From contig NZ_AP018164.1 of NCBI RefSeq assembly GCF_002356315.1, positions 186,001 to 250,000 on the forward strand: a stretch of DNA of 64,000 nucleotides, read 5' to 3'. The stretch is from Mycobacterium shigaense. GTDB lineage: Bacteria; Actinomycetota; Actinomycetes; Mycobacteriales; Mycobacteriaceae. Both the position numbers and the translations under genes were made by a program. Shown here piece after piece: positions 34,046 to 43,451 of the stretch. Each line of letters begins with the position of its first letter. Position 1 is the first letter of the stretch. The notes under the pieces are model-generated. The model was not told the origin of the DNA. It was given only the letters and a program-made list of their open reading frames with translations, and made no database searches.

Positions 34046-37000
34046 CTAGGCGGTGCCGTTGGGCTGAATGGCGCCGATGGCCTTGTTCAGCCAGTTGGGC
34101 GCGAGCACCGAGATCGCGGTGGCTCCTGCCGTCGCGCCCATGACTCCCGACCAGGCCACCGGGCCCAGCGGTGTACACCCGAAGAATTGACTGACGACCG
34201 GCGTCTGGACGATGCCGATCAGAACACCCGCGCTGCCCAGCGCGGTGGCCACGACAAGCGGGCTGTGCTGACGGGTCAGCAACGTCTGCGCCAGCTGGGT
34301 CGTCACCAGGGCCGTCAATCCCATTGTCGCCGTTCGACGTTCGGTACCGGGCGTGTAACGACCGATCGCCCAGGCTGCCGTTGCACCCGCGGCGGTGACG
34401 GCACCGCGGTTGACGATCTGGCGCATCAACGGGGCATCGAGCGACGGCGTCGGTCCGGTCAGCACCGCGAGACGGTGTGCGGCGCGGGCCCTTTCGGCTT
34501 GTTCGCCGGTCTCGAACTCGGCTTCGTCGGGCTCGACGTACTGCGAGGTCACGGCAACCGCGAGCGCCGGGAACATATCGGTGAGCAGGTTCACCAACAG
34601 CAACTGGCGGGTGCCGATCGGCGCCCGCCCATGCCCGAACGCGGTCCCGATGATCGTGAAGAGCACCTCTCCGACGTTGCCGCCGACCAGGATGGTGACC
34701 GCATCGCGCACGCCGGCCCACATGCTGCGGCCCTCGACCAAGGCGTCCAGCAGCACGCTCAGGTCGCGGTCGGTCAGGACGATGTCGGCCGCGCCCCGGG
34801 CGGCCGACGAACCGCGACCGCTCACCCCGATGCCCACATCGGCCATCCGGATCGCGGCCGCGTCGTTCGCGCCGTCGCCGACCATCGCGGTCACCCGCCC
34901 GTTGCGTTGCAGCGCGGCCACGATCTGCACCTTCTGTTCCGGGCTGACCCGGGCGAACACCTGAACGCCGGCAACGAGTTTGGCGCACGCGTCTTCGTCC
35001 AGACCGGTGAGCTCGGCGCCGGTCACGACCCGGACGTCCTCCATGCCCAGCTGGCGCGCGATCGCGCGCGCGGTGATGGGGTGGTCGCCGGTGATCAGCA
35101 CGACGTTGCGGTTGGCGTCCACCAGGGCCTCGATCAGCGGACGCGACGAGGCGCGCGCGGTGTCCGCCAAACCCACGTAGCCGAGCAGCTCGAGGTCCTG
35201 TGCTGTGCCGTCGACGGCGTCGGCATCGGTGTCGTCGTCGTGGTTGGTCCCGTTGGGCCAGGGACGCTGTGCGACCGCCAGCACCCGCAATCCCTGTTCG
35301 GCGAGGCTGTGGACCAATGCCTCGGCGTGTGCCACGTCGGCATCCGGGTCGGCGAAGCGGCAGCGGGGCAGCACCACCTCGGGAGCGCCCTTGAGCATCA
35401 GCATCGGCGCGTCGGACGAGTTGCTCAGTGTTCCGATGGCGGCTGCGAAACCGCGACTGGACTCGAACGGCACCTCGGCGAGTACCGCCCATCCCGAATC
35501 GCTCTCGCTGATAAGCGAACTGGCCGCGGTGAGAATTGCCTCGTCGGTGGCGTGCGCATGGCCCTGGCCGTCTTGCGGCTGGGTGGATGCCCTTGCGGCA
35601 GCCCGGAGCACGGCGGCGGACTCCGGGTCGGAGGCATCCGGGAAGGACTCGTGCGGTCGGGCCGTGTGGGGCAAGGCGCAGACGACCCGCAGCCGGTTCT
35701 CGGTGAGGGTGCCGGTCTTGTCGAAGCAGATGGTGTCGACCCGGCCCAATGCTTCGATCGTGCGTGGCGAGCGGACTAAAGCCCCACGCGCCGTGAGGCG
35801 TTGGGCCGCGGCGAGCTGAGACAGCGTGGCCACCAACGGCAGCCCCTCGGGGACGGCCGCCACCGCGATCGCGACGCCGTCGGCAACGGCTTGGCGCAGT
35901 GTCGCGCTCCGCAGCAGCGCCAGCACGCTCACCGCGGCTCCGCCCGTCAGGGTAAGCGGCAGCACCTTGTTGGTGAGTTCCTTCAGTCGGGCCTGCACCC
36001 CGGCGGATGTTTCGACGTCCGCGACCGCCGAGATCGCCCGGTGCGCAGCGGTGTTGACGCCGGTGGCCACGACGATTGCCCGCGCGTGCCCCGCGACGAT
36101 CGTGCTGCCCTCGAACAGCATGCTCGCCCGGTCGGGGTCGTTCACCGCGACGGGGTCGACCTGCTTGTCCACCGGCAGCGACTCGCCGGTGAGCAGTGAC
36201 TCGTCGACCTCGAGGTCTTCGGCGACCAGCAACCGGGCGTCGGCCGGGACCACCTCGGGTGCGGCCAGATCGATGATGTCGCCCGGCCGCAGCGACTTGG
36301 CCGACACCTTGGCCGTCCGCGTGGCATGTTGCGCGGCATCCAGCCGGCGTCGTGTCGTGGCCACCGCCGGAACGACGACGCGGCGCACCAGTTGGTCCTG
36401 TTCGGCGAACAGCTCGGCGGCGGCGGCCTCGGCGCGAAGCCGTTGCACACCACCGGTTATCGCATTGACGGTCATCACGCCGGCGACCAACAGCGCGTCG
36501 ACATTGCTGCCGACGATCGCCGACGCCGCCGCGCCCACGGCCAGGATCGGGGTCAGCGGGTCGGCCAGCTCGGACCGGGTGGCCGACGCCAGCCGGGCCA
36601 GGTTGCCGGCCGGCCCGCGCAGCGGCGCCAGCGCCGGGCTGTAGGTCAAGTCGTCGAGGCGCCGCCGCCAGTAGGACGCGCCGGTCTCGACGGCCAGCGG
36701 TCGCGCGCCGCCCGCCAGGCGTGAGAACACGATCTCCGGGTCCAGCGCGTGCCAGGCGGTGAGTGGCTGCGGGGTGGGATCGGGCAGCCGCAGCACCCTG
36801 GTGGCCGAAAAGCTGCCCGCCAGAAGGGCAGTCGCGGCGGCGGTGTTGACCGGGTTGAGCCAGCGGCGGAAGCTCACCGGGTTGCTCGGACGCTCCTGCT
36901 CGCTGCCGGTCACCAGGAGCAGCCCCGCCAGCGTGGTGCCGCCTTGGGCGAGGTGGACGGCAGATTCGCTGGCCGAGCGCGCCACCGGGATCGCCGACAG

Positions 37001-38875
37001 GATCCGCACCGCATCGGCCAGGTCGGTGCCGGTGATGATGTCAGCCGTCCACGCCGTGGCCGCGCGCGGATCATCAAGGGCCACACCGACATCGGCGATG
37101 GCTAGCGCCGCCAGCGTGTCGGTGGAGGCGAAATCGCGATGTAAGGCGGTGATCAGCAGGACCGGCCCCCGGTCGCCGCGCAGCTCACGCACCAGGTTGA
37201 GCAGCGGGGTGCCGGGCGGATGCGAAGCGCCGACGCTGGCGGTCAGGTCCTCGGTGCCCGCCACATGGCGCAACACCACCCGGGCCCCGGTCCGGTTCGC
37301 GGTCTGCAGCAGGGGGATCGCGTACGGATCGACCTCCCAGCCGACGTCGACCCGGCCCACGCGTTCGCCATCCACCAGCAGGTCGGCGCGTTCCAGTCCC
37401 TGCGCCGGCATTTCCGAGGGGCCTTGTAACGGAACCCATTTCAGCCGGGCGCCGGTGGCGGGCAACTCGTCGGGATCGGGTTCGGGCGCCTCTTCGCCGT
37501 GTAGCAGCGCGTCGGCCACCTCGTAGACGCGGTCGTCGTCCCAGCCGGGGGCCTCACCCGTCGATTGCAGTACCGCCCGGTGGTCACCACGCAGGGCGGC
37601 GCCGTCGATGACGACCACCTTGACGCGGTCCAGGCGGCGCAACGCGCCGGGGTCGAGCACCAGCTGCCCGGAGTTGGCGAGCCCGCGGCCGAGCACCGTC
37701 GCGAAGGCCTGACGGCCCATGTGCGCGGCGCGCGGCACCCCGGCTTCGATCGCGGCCGCCGCGTCTTCGGTGCCGCCGCCCGCCACCAACGCACTCACCG
37801 CGGCGATCAGCGAACCGTTCGCCGCCGAATCGATGTAGCTTTCCACCGGCCCGGCCATCGAGCCCTTCGCCGTGTCCATGGCCGCGTCGACCGCCCCGCC
37901 AACCACGACGTGCGAGGCCTCGCCCGCCGCGGCGGCCGCCCAGCTATGCCGGGGCACCTCGGACTTGGCCGACGAGATGACCGGCACCACCGGGGCTTGC
38001 GGTCGCTCGGGCGAGGCGAGATGGGGTTCCCGATCGCGCCAGACGCGGCGGTGTGCGGTCGCCTCGGAGATCTGCAGGGTGCGCTGGGTCAGGTCCAGCA
38101 TCGGGGTGCCCCACGCCTGGGTGAGTCCGTTCGCGGCCGCCGTGGTCGCGGCCAGCGCGATGTCGGCACCGACCCGCCCCAGCCGCTTCTCCAGGATGGA
38201 CACCATGCGCGGTTGGTGATTGATCAGGGCCGCCGCGGCCCGGGTCGTCTGCGGCGCCGCGGGCAGCCGCGTCACCCACCCGGTGAATGCGGCACTCATC
38301 GCGACGAAGTCCATCGCGGCGGCGGTCAGCGGCACCAGGATCGCCAGCGGATTACCGGGATCGGCGAACGGCGCCGAACGCGGCGCCGACTCCGACTTCG
38401 TCGCCGCCAGGTCGATCGCGAGGTCGGCAACCGTCGACCGCACCTCGTCGACGACGGCGGCGTTGTCGGCGTCCTGGTCCAGCTCGACCACCAGGCGACC
38501 GAGTGCGCCCTCGACGTGGGCCTTGGCGACGCCCGGGATGCGGCGCACCGGTTCCTCGACCACCGCGGAGTACTCGTACCACCGGGAGAACGGCAGCAAC
38601 GGATCCAGGTCGAGGTGCACGCGCTGGCCGCTGTGCCAGCGCACCGGCGGCAGGGCGACGTGGGGAGAGCCGTCCGCGGGGGCGTTCATCCCCAGTGCGC
38701 GTCCGGTCGAATCGGCCATCGACTGCATCACCGGTCCGGCCAACTCAACGACTGGACTGGCCAGCAGTTGCACCGCGCCGGCGGCGCTTGCCGCAGTGGA
38801 CACGCCCGCACGCACTATGTGGGCCGCTCCGTCGGTGACACCAGCAACCACGCTGGATACACCCGGAATCCTCAT
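34046..38875 (-). CDS. ctpI: Giant P-type cation-transporting ATPase CtpI
   Basis: 1609 residues, close to M. tuberculosis CtpI (~1630) and far above a normal P-type ATPase (~700-900). The C-terminal ~850 residues hold a complete P2-like pump: LTGESLPVDK near 895-905, VPEGLPL, the phosphorylation site DKTGTLTEN near 1051, and MVGDGANDAAA. The N-terminal ~650 residues look like a decayed relative: an HMA-like fold near 110-160, then VVVIDGAAL near 421 where DKTGT would be, and IADVGVALDDP near 597 resembling the ADVGIAMG segment. The ion is unknown. The location next to the Rv0106-like gene is as in M. tuberculosis. Confidence 0.9.
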   Translation of the reverse strand: MRIPGVSSVVAGVTDGAAHIVRAGVSTAASAAGAVQLLASPVVELAGPVMQSMADSTGRALGMNAPADGSPHVALPPVRWHSGQRVHLDLDPLLPFSRWYEYSAVVEEPVRRIPGVAKAHVEGALGRLVVELDQDADNAAVVDEVRSTVADLAIDLAATKSESAPRSAPFADPGNPLAILVPLTAAAMDFVAMSAAFTGWVTRLPAAPQTTRAAAALINHQPRMVSILEKRLGRVGADIALAATTAAANGLTQAWGTPMLDLTQRTLQISEATAHRRVWRDREPHLASPERPQAPVVPVISSAKSEVPRHSWAAAAAGEASHVVVGGAVDAAMDTAKGSMAGPVESYIDSAANGSLIAAVSALVAGGGTEDAAAAIEAGVPRAAHMGRQAFATVLGRGLANSGQLVLDPGALRRLDRVKVVVIDGAALRGDHRAVLQSTGEAPGWDDDRVYEVADALLHGEEAPEPDPDELPATGARLKWVPLQGPSEMPAQGLERADLLVDGERVGRVDVGWEVDPYAIPLLQTANRTGARVVLRHVAGTEDLTASVGASHPPGTPLLNLVRELRGDRGPVLLITALHRDFASTDTLAALAIADVGVALDDPRAATAWTADIITGTDLADAVRILSAIPVARSASESAVHLAQGGTTLAGLLLVTGSEQERPSNPVSFRRWLNPVNTAAATALLAGSFSATRVLRLPDPTPQPLTAWHALDPEIVFSRLAGGARPLAVETGASYWRRRLDDLTYSPALAPLRGPAGNLARLASATRSELADPLTPILAVGAAASAIVGSNVDALLVAGVMTVNAITGGVQRLRAEAAAAELFAEQDQLVRRVVVPAVATTRRRLDAAQHATRTAKVSAKSLRPGDIIDLAAPEVVPADARLLVAEDLEVDESLLTGESLPVDKQVDPVAVNDPDRASMLFEGSTIVAGHARAIVVATGVNTAAHRAISAVADVETSAGVQARLKELTNKVLPLTLTGGAAVSVLALLRSATLRQAVADGVAIAVAAVPEGLPLVATLSQLAAAQRLTARGALVRSPRTIEALGRVDTICFDKTGTLTENRLRVVCALPHTARPHESFPDASDPESAAVLRAAARASTQPQDGQGHAHATDEAILTAASSLISESDSGWAVLAEVPFESSRGFAAAIGTLSNSSDAPMLMLKGAPEVVLPRCRFADPDADVAHAEALVHSLAEQGLRVLAVAQRPWPNGTNHDDDTDADAVDGTAQDLELLGYVGLADTARASSRPLIEALVDANRNVVLITGDHPITARAIARQLGMEDVRVVTGAELTGLDEDACAKLVAGVQVFARVSPEQKVQIVAALQRNGRVTAMVGDGANDAAAIRMADVGIGVSGRGSSAARGAADIVLTDRDLSVLLDALVEGRSMWAGVRDAVTILVGGNVGEVLFTIIGTAFGHGRAPIGTRQLLLVNLLTDMFPALAVAVTSQYVEPDEAEFETGEQAERARAAHRLAVLTGPTPSLDAPLMRQIVNRGAVTAAGATAAWAIGRYTPGTERRTATMGLTALVTTQLAQTLLTRQHSPLVVATALGSAGVLIGIVQTPVVSQFFGCTPLGPVAWSGVMGATAGATAISVLAPNWLNKAIGAIQPNGTA

Positions 38876-39033
38876 TCAGTCACCCTTCGATTAACCTCTG
38901 CCGCGCCCCATGATCCCGGCGTGCCGCGGACCTGTCCACAGATGGCCTCGTGGGCAGGCCCCGCGCTGACGTCGGTGGGTGCGGGGGCGCGGTGTCCGCA
39001 CGTCGGACGACGCGCCATGTATTCCATGATGGC

Positions 39034-39657
39034 TTATCGGCTGGGCGGCAAGCCAAACGCGGAGAACAGCGCCCGATCCAGGAAGACGGTGATGGCAGCG
39101 ATCCCGGCAGAGTTCGCGTCCAGGACATGGATCGAGTGCGCTTGCCTGATGTCGTCCGCGGTGCGCCGGTATTCCGCCACCGCGGGTTGGATTTTGACCG
39201 CCGTCGGGAGCATGACTACATCACGGCGCGCCGGCAGCTCCTGCAGGGCTGTCATCACGGCCAGCCGGACACTGTGCCGCACCGCGACGGTGTCCTCCGG
39301 GGTCGGCGCCGGGAGCGCGGCCAACAGGCTGTCGGGAATCGGCTCGAGCCACTGATGGGTGCCGCCGTTGTCGTCGAGGCTCGCCTTCGGGTCGACCGAG
39401 CTGTCACCGAGCCCGGCCGGCAGCACGCGTCGGCCTCGGTGCTGCAGCGCACGCAGGCACGCCGTCGTCGCGATCCGGTACAGCCAGGTCCGCAGCGCGG
39501 CCCGCTCCTCGAACGCCGGGTAGCCACGCCAGCCGCGCAGATAGGTCTCCTGGACGAGGTCCTCGGCATCGTGCACCGAGCCGAAACCACGGCATCCGGC
39601 CGCGCGGCGCTTAGACAGGACGGTCCAATCGACCTCGAGACAGGCGCCGAATAACAC
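39034..39657 (-). pseudogene. Degraded ECF sigma factor gene (SigG/SigJ-type with SnoaL tail)
   Basis: The frame is open, but the protein is a patchwork. Region 2 is good (GSVHDAEDLVQETYLRGWRG, RTWLYRIATTACLRAL). The N-terminus before it (VLSKRRAAGCRGF) is replaced; the normal HCYRMLGS entry is absent. Region 4 stops right at LQELPARR and jumps to unrelated sequence, removing the -35-binding helices. The end (HVLDANSAGIAAITVFLDRA, LFSAFGLP) is the last strand and tail of the NTF2/SnoaL domain found on SigG-like factors. Intact relatives have ~320-370 residues, this has ~207. It cannot act as a sigma factor; I see it as a relic kept open by chance. Confidence 0.7.
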
Positions 39658-39715
39658 GAATGCGCGGTAGCCGTCCGACGGCTACTCGCGCACTATCCGG
39701 GCAAGGAGAATTCGG

Positions 39716-39940
39716 TTACAGAATTCGGTGGTGTGCCCTATCGACCTGATACCCCGCCGGGAATGATTTCTCGATGACCTGCAGCCGGTGATCGATCCTG
39801 GATTCGAGTTCGAGCACCACGCAGCTGTCGCCGACGGTTTTCGACTCCAGGACTATGTACCGCTGACCACAATCGGTGATCGGGTCGCCGGAGTGCAATT
39901 TCTCGACCGGCACCGACTCCGGAGTTGCCTCTGCCTCCAT
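39716..39940 (-). CDS. Small conserved-type hypothetical protein (74 aa)
   Basis: 74 residues from ATG, with a regular hydrophobic/charged pattern: VEKLHSGDPITDCGQRYIVL, then CVVLELESRIDHRLQVIEKS. It looks like a small all-beta fold. Its place just past ctpI and its size resemble Rv0108c (a small hypothetical gene after ctpI in M. tuberculosis), but I cannot verify the sequence match. Function unknown. Confidence 0.5.
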   Translation of the reverse strand: MEAEATPESVPVEKLHSGDPITDCGQRYIVLESKTVGDSCVVLELESRIDHRLQVIEKSFPAGYQVDRAHHRIL

Positions 39941-40109
39941 CCATCACACGGTAGGTCAATACCGCGGACGAGGAAATAGATCGCTACGGGCCGGCTGCCG
40001 CCGGTTTCGTCGGTCTTTCGCCGGCCGGCTGTTGCCGGCTCGTTGACGCCGCCTAACAAAGCCGCGCAATGGTCCTGCGCTCCAACCCGCAAACCGACGA
40101 CCGCCACCG

Positions 40110-40388
40110 TTGATCGGCTATTGCGATAGGCGCACCGAGTTGTCCAATCTGGTGCTGGTCTGCCCGTATCACCATCGGCTGCACCACCAGGGCACCATCA
40201 CCCTCACCGGCCCCGCCGCCGACCTGCTCGTCACCGACAGCTCCGGCCGGCGGCTCGGCGCGGGATCGCTCGCGTGTCCGCCGAACCTGCCCCCGCCGAA
40301 CGTTCCACCGTGTCCCGGCCCCACCGGTGAACGCGCCGACTGGTGGTGGTACACACCCTTCCAACCCCAACCACTGCCCACCAACTAG
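40110..40388 (+). pseudogene. 13E12-family (DUF222/HNH) C-terminal fragment
   Basis: About 92 residues read TELSNLVLVCPYHHRLHHQG, then a Pro-rich stretch and GPTGERADWWWYTPFQPQP. This is the C-terminal end of the 13E12 repeat family, which has an HNH nuclease motif (LCxxHHxxxHH). The DUF222 domain and the first half of the HNH are gone, and the upstream frame is not gene-like. The 13E12 repeats are known landing sites of phage-like elements in M. tuberculosis. Flanks 39.94-40.11 and 40.39-40.58 kb show no genes. Confidence 0.8.
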
Positions 40389-40583
40389 CATTGCTGGGCA
40401 GCATAATATCGGCGCTGAACTCGTTGAGACATCGAGGAATTCGGTGTGCGCTACCCACTGCCATCCGACCTTGACAGTCGAGGTCAACAATATCGCCGCA
40501 CCACCGCCCACCCGATACCCACGGCTCTTATCAAGATCCACGCCGACGCGCGCACCAGCTTGAGCCCAGCCGGGAATAGATCG

Positions 40584-40955
40584 CTAAGCGGTGTCGGCAC
40601 GGCGTTGCTTGAAAAAAACGCTGAACCGGGCGATCAGGCCGTCGTCGTCCCGCTCGAAGCGGGTGCATTCGGGCCAGGTGGTCGCGACCTCGTCGATCTC
40701 GAACGTCTCGGACAGTTCGGCGTAGGACACCCGGGAGTCGACGTGCGATACCCGCTGCACCTGCAACCGATGGCCCTTGAGCGTGGTGCACACCTTGCGC
40801 AAGTAGGCGACATTGCGCGCCTTGCCCTCGACGACATCGCAGAACGGCCCCTCCCGGGTCAGGCCTGCCTCGGCAATGGTGTCGGCCAGCCCGTCCCAGT
40901 CGTGCGCCGCCAGGCAGTCCAGGTAGCGCTCGACCACTCGACCGTCCGTGCCCAC
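40584..40955 (-). CDS. SnoaL/NTF2-like small protein
   Basis: 123 residues. VVERYLDCLAAHDWDGLADTI is the usual first helix pair of the NTF2 fold, split as VVERYLDCLAAHDWDG and LADTI, and the later strands with LQVQRVSHVDSRVSY and RFSVFFKQRR complete one domain. The family includes cyclases, isomerases and non-catalytic ligand binders. It is divergent from the SRPBCC/ADH pair, 68 bp away, and may belong to the same catabolic region. Confidence 0.7.
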   Translation of the reverse strand: MGTDGRVVERYLDCLAAHDWDGLADTIAEAGLTREGPFCDVVEGKARNVAYLRKVCTTLKGHRLQVQRVSHVDSRVSYAELSETFEIDEVATTWPECTRFERDDDGLIARFSVFFKQRRADTA

Positions 40956-41023
40956 GTCGTCTCCATCGCTCGGCTAGGTCAAACGGTAGGCCCGGCGCTG
41001 CCGTGGGGCTAGGTTCGATTGCT

Positions 41024-41503
41024 ATGAGCTGGTGGACCGTCCACGCCGACCGGATGCTGTCCGAATGGGTGCCCGCGCCGCCCGAGGCCGTCCGCGGCTT
41101 CTACGTGGACCTCGACAACATCAGGCTCGTGCATCCGTTGATCGTCTCCGTGGAAACGGTGTCCCGCACCGAAACCGACGCTGGTTACCAGCAGACCTAC
41201 CGGGTGGTCGACCGAATCCCTCTGGGGCCGTTCACCATTCGGACCGTGTATCAGGCCCGGCTGCGCGTGCCCACGCACGGCGATGTGCTGACCGAGGCCG
41301 ATCAGTCACCCGGGGTGCGGCTGCGCGGGACGGTGAGTTTCGATCCGGTCGACGGTGGAACCCGGGTCACCGAGCGAATAGGGATCACCGCCCCACGGTT
41401 GCTGGCCGGGGTGACCATCCGCGAGGGGGCCAAGGCGCACATCAAGATGCTGGCGGGGATCCGGAGTCACTTCGAATCCGAAACGCCGAGGAGATCGCAA
41501 TGA
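41024..41503 (+). CDS. SRPBCC family protein coupled to an alcohol dehydrogenase
   Basis: 159 residues from the ATG at 41024. One SRPBCC domain: ADRMLSEWVPAPPEAVRGFY, a central RIPLGPFTIRTVYQARLR strand pair and a long C-terminal helix (IREGAKAHIKMLAGIRSHF). Its stop overlaps the ADH start as ATGA, so the two are translated together. A ligand-binding or aldol/cyclase role in the same pathway is likely; the ligand is unknown. Confidence 0.75.
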   Translation: MSWWTVHADRMLSEWVPAPPEAVRGFYVDLDNIRLVHPLIVSVETVSRTETDAGYQQTYRVVDRIPLGPFTIRTVYQARLRVPTHGDVLTEADQSPGVRLRGTVSFDPVDGGTRVTERIGITAPRLLAGVTIREGAKAHIKMLAGIRSHFESETPRRSQ

Positions 41504-42660
41504 AGTGTCGTGGCGCTGTGCTCGAAGGAGTCGGCAGGGACTGGCAGATCCGTGAGATCGAGCTCGACCCGCCCCGCGACGGTGAGGTCCTGGTGCGGAT
41601 GATCGTTGCCAGGGTCTGCCACTCCGACGACCACCTGGTCACCGGCGACGTGCTGCCGACCCCCGAGGTGCGGGCCTCGACCGGCATCCCTGAGCCGGAC
41701 TGGTTTCCGATACTCGGTGGTCACGAGGGCGCCGGTGTCGTCGAGGAAGTCGGGCCCGGCGTGACGGCGGTGCGGCCGGGCGACCACGTGGCGATGTCGT
41801 TCATTCCCGCGTGCGGCAGCTGCCGGTTCTGCGTCGACGGCCAGAGCTATATCTGCGACGCCGGCGCGACGCTGTTCTTGCGGGAGATGCCGACCGACGG
41901 CACCTGCCGCCATCATCTCGGCGACGAAAACCTCATGGCCTACGGCCAACTCGGCACCTTCGCGGAATATGCGGTGCTCACCGAACGGTCCGTCATCAAG
42001 ATCGATGACGCGATCCCCTTCCATGCGGCCTCGCTGGTGTCGTGTGGCGTCAGCACCGGCTGGGGATCCGCGACGATTTCGGCGGGCACCGAGCCCGGTG
42101 ACACCGTCGTGGTCCTGGGCACCGGTGGTGTCGGGATGAACGCCCTACAAGGCGCGCGCGCCGCTGGCGCGAAACACGTCGTAGCGGTGGATCCCGTTGA
42201 ATACAAACGGAATTCGGTCAAGATCTTCGGCGCCACGCACAGCGCCGTCTCGGCCGAGGAGGCGATACTGCTGGTGGCCGACATCACGGCGGGCGTCATG
42301 GCCGATCGCGTCGTCGTCACAGCCGGTGTCGTGCACGTGGACCTGATCCCGTTGGCCATGCGGCTGCTGCGCAAGGGCGGGACGTGCGTGATCACCGGCA
42401 TCACCCCCTACACCGAGGGAACGGTTCCACTGGTCCTGCAGGAGATGGTGCTGTCGTCCAAACAACTCAAGGGTGCGCTCTACGGCGGGATGAACCCGCG
42501 CACCAGCGTGCCGATGTTGCTGTCGATGTATCAGGCGGGGGCGCTGAAGCTCGACGAGTTGGTCACCCGCCACTATCGGCTCGACGAGATCAACGAGGCG
42601 ATGGCAGACCTGCGCGAGGGCCGCAACATCCGCGGAATCGTCGACTTCGCCGGGGTGTGA
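41500..42660 (+). CDS. Zinc-dependent, NDMA-type alcohol dehydrogenase
   Basis: 386 residues. The medium-chain ADH pattern is complete: catalytic Cys in ARVCHSDDH near 38, GGHEGAGVVEEVG near 75, the structural zinc lobe with four Cys (CGSCRFC...C near 105-118), and the NAD site VLGTGGVGMNA near 206. The sequence has the pattern of mycobacterial NDMA-dependent alcohol dehydrogenases (bound nicotinamide cofactor, electrons passed to mycofactocin in vivo). No mycofactocin genes are in the window. It converges with the SDR gene of the catabolic cluster, 16 bp apart, and may provide its alcohol-to-aldehyde step. Confidence 0.87.
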   Translation: MKCRGAVLEGVGRDWQIREIELDPPRDGEVLVRMIVARVCHSDDHLVTGDVLPTPEVRASTGIPEPDWFPILGGHEGAGVVEEVGPGVTAVRPGDHVAMSFIPACGSCRFCVDGQSYICDAGATLFLREMPTDGTCRHHLGDENLMAYGQLGTFAEYAVLTERSVIKIDDAIPFHAASLVSCGVSTGWGSATISAGTEPGDTVVVLGTGGVGMNALQGARAAGAKHVVAVDPVEYKRNSVKIFGATHSAVSAEEAILLVADITAGVMADRVVVTAGVVHVDLIPLAMRLLRKGGTCVITGITPYTEGTVPLVLQEMVLSSKQLKGALYGGMNPRTSVPMLLSMYQAGALKLDELVTRHYRLDEINEAMADLREGRNIRGIVDFAGV

Positions 42661-42676
42661 GCGGCGGTCGGGCCGA

Positions 42677-43450
42677 CTACTGCTCGACCCACCGCGACGA
42701 CAGCGCGAACTCCGACAGATATTTCGTCGAACTCCACCCGCCGTCGACCACGATCGTCTGTCCGTTGATGAACGCCGCACCCGGCGAGCACAGGAAGGCG
42801 ACGGTGCTGGCGATGTCATCGATCGTGCCCAGCCGCGGGTGCGGCGTCATTTCGGTGTTGATCTTGCGGAATCGCTCGTCCTGCAGCCGTTTTTCGACCA
42901 TCGGCGTCGCCGTCACCCCGGGCGCGACGGCGTTACAACGGATGCCGGACGCACCGTACTGGCAGGCGATGTGCGTGGTCAGCGCGGTCAGTCCGCCCTT
43001 GGCGGCCGAGTAGGCGCCGCCGCGCAGGCCGCCGACGACTGCGAACGTCGATGTCACGTTGATGATCGCCGACCCGGGCGCCATGTGCGGCAGCACGTCC
43101 CGGGCGAGCCGAAACGGCGCCCGGAGCATCAAATTCAGGAAGTAGTCCAGGGTCTGGTCGTCGGTCTCGTGCAGCGGCTTGGGGCCCCCCACTCCGGCGT
43201 TGTTGACCAGGAAGTCGACCTGGCCCCACCGATCGACCGCGAGGTCCACGATGCGCCGCGGCGCGTCGTCGTCGGTCAGGTCGACCGCAAGCGTCGCAAC
43301 GCGATCGGGATCGCCGACCGTCTTTTCGAGCGCGGCCAGCCGGCCCCGGTCGCGGCCGGTGCCGACGATCGCCATGCCCTGCTCGGCAAGCTTGGTGGCG
43401 CACCCCAAGCCGATGCCGCTGCTTGCTCCCGTCACGATTGCGACCTGCAT
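42677..43450 (-). CDS. Short-chain dehydrogenase/reductase (left arm of catabolic divergon)
   Basis: 257 residues. Motifs: VTGASSGIGLG near 6-16, NNAGVGG near 86, NVTSTFAVVGG with the Ser, and YSAAK near 156; the C-terminal GQTIVVDGGWS is classic for this SDR group. It follows the acyl-CoA ligase with a one-base gap, so it belongs to the same transcript. Predicted NAD(P)-dependent alcohol/ketone step in the pathway. Confidence 0.87.
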   Translation of the reverse strand: MQVAIVTGASSGIGLGCATKLAEQGMAIVGTGRDRGRLAALEKTVGDPDRVATLAVDLTDDDAPRRIVDLAVDRWGQVDFLVNNAGVGGPKPLHETDDQTLDYFLNLMLRAPFRLARDVLPHMAPGSAIINVTSTFAVVGGLRGGAYSAAKGGLTALTTHIACQYGASGIRCNAVAPGVTATPMVEKRLQDERFRKINTEMTPHPRLGTIDDIASTVAFLCSPGAAFINGQTIVVDGGWSSTKYLSEFALSSRWVEQ

Positions 43451-43451
43451 C

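Noticed and set aside
37565..39355. 596-codon plus-strand open frame over the ctpI start
   Set aside because: Antisense shadow; ctpI is supported along its length by similarity to the known protein.
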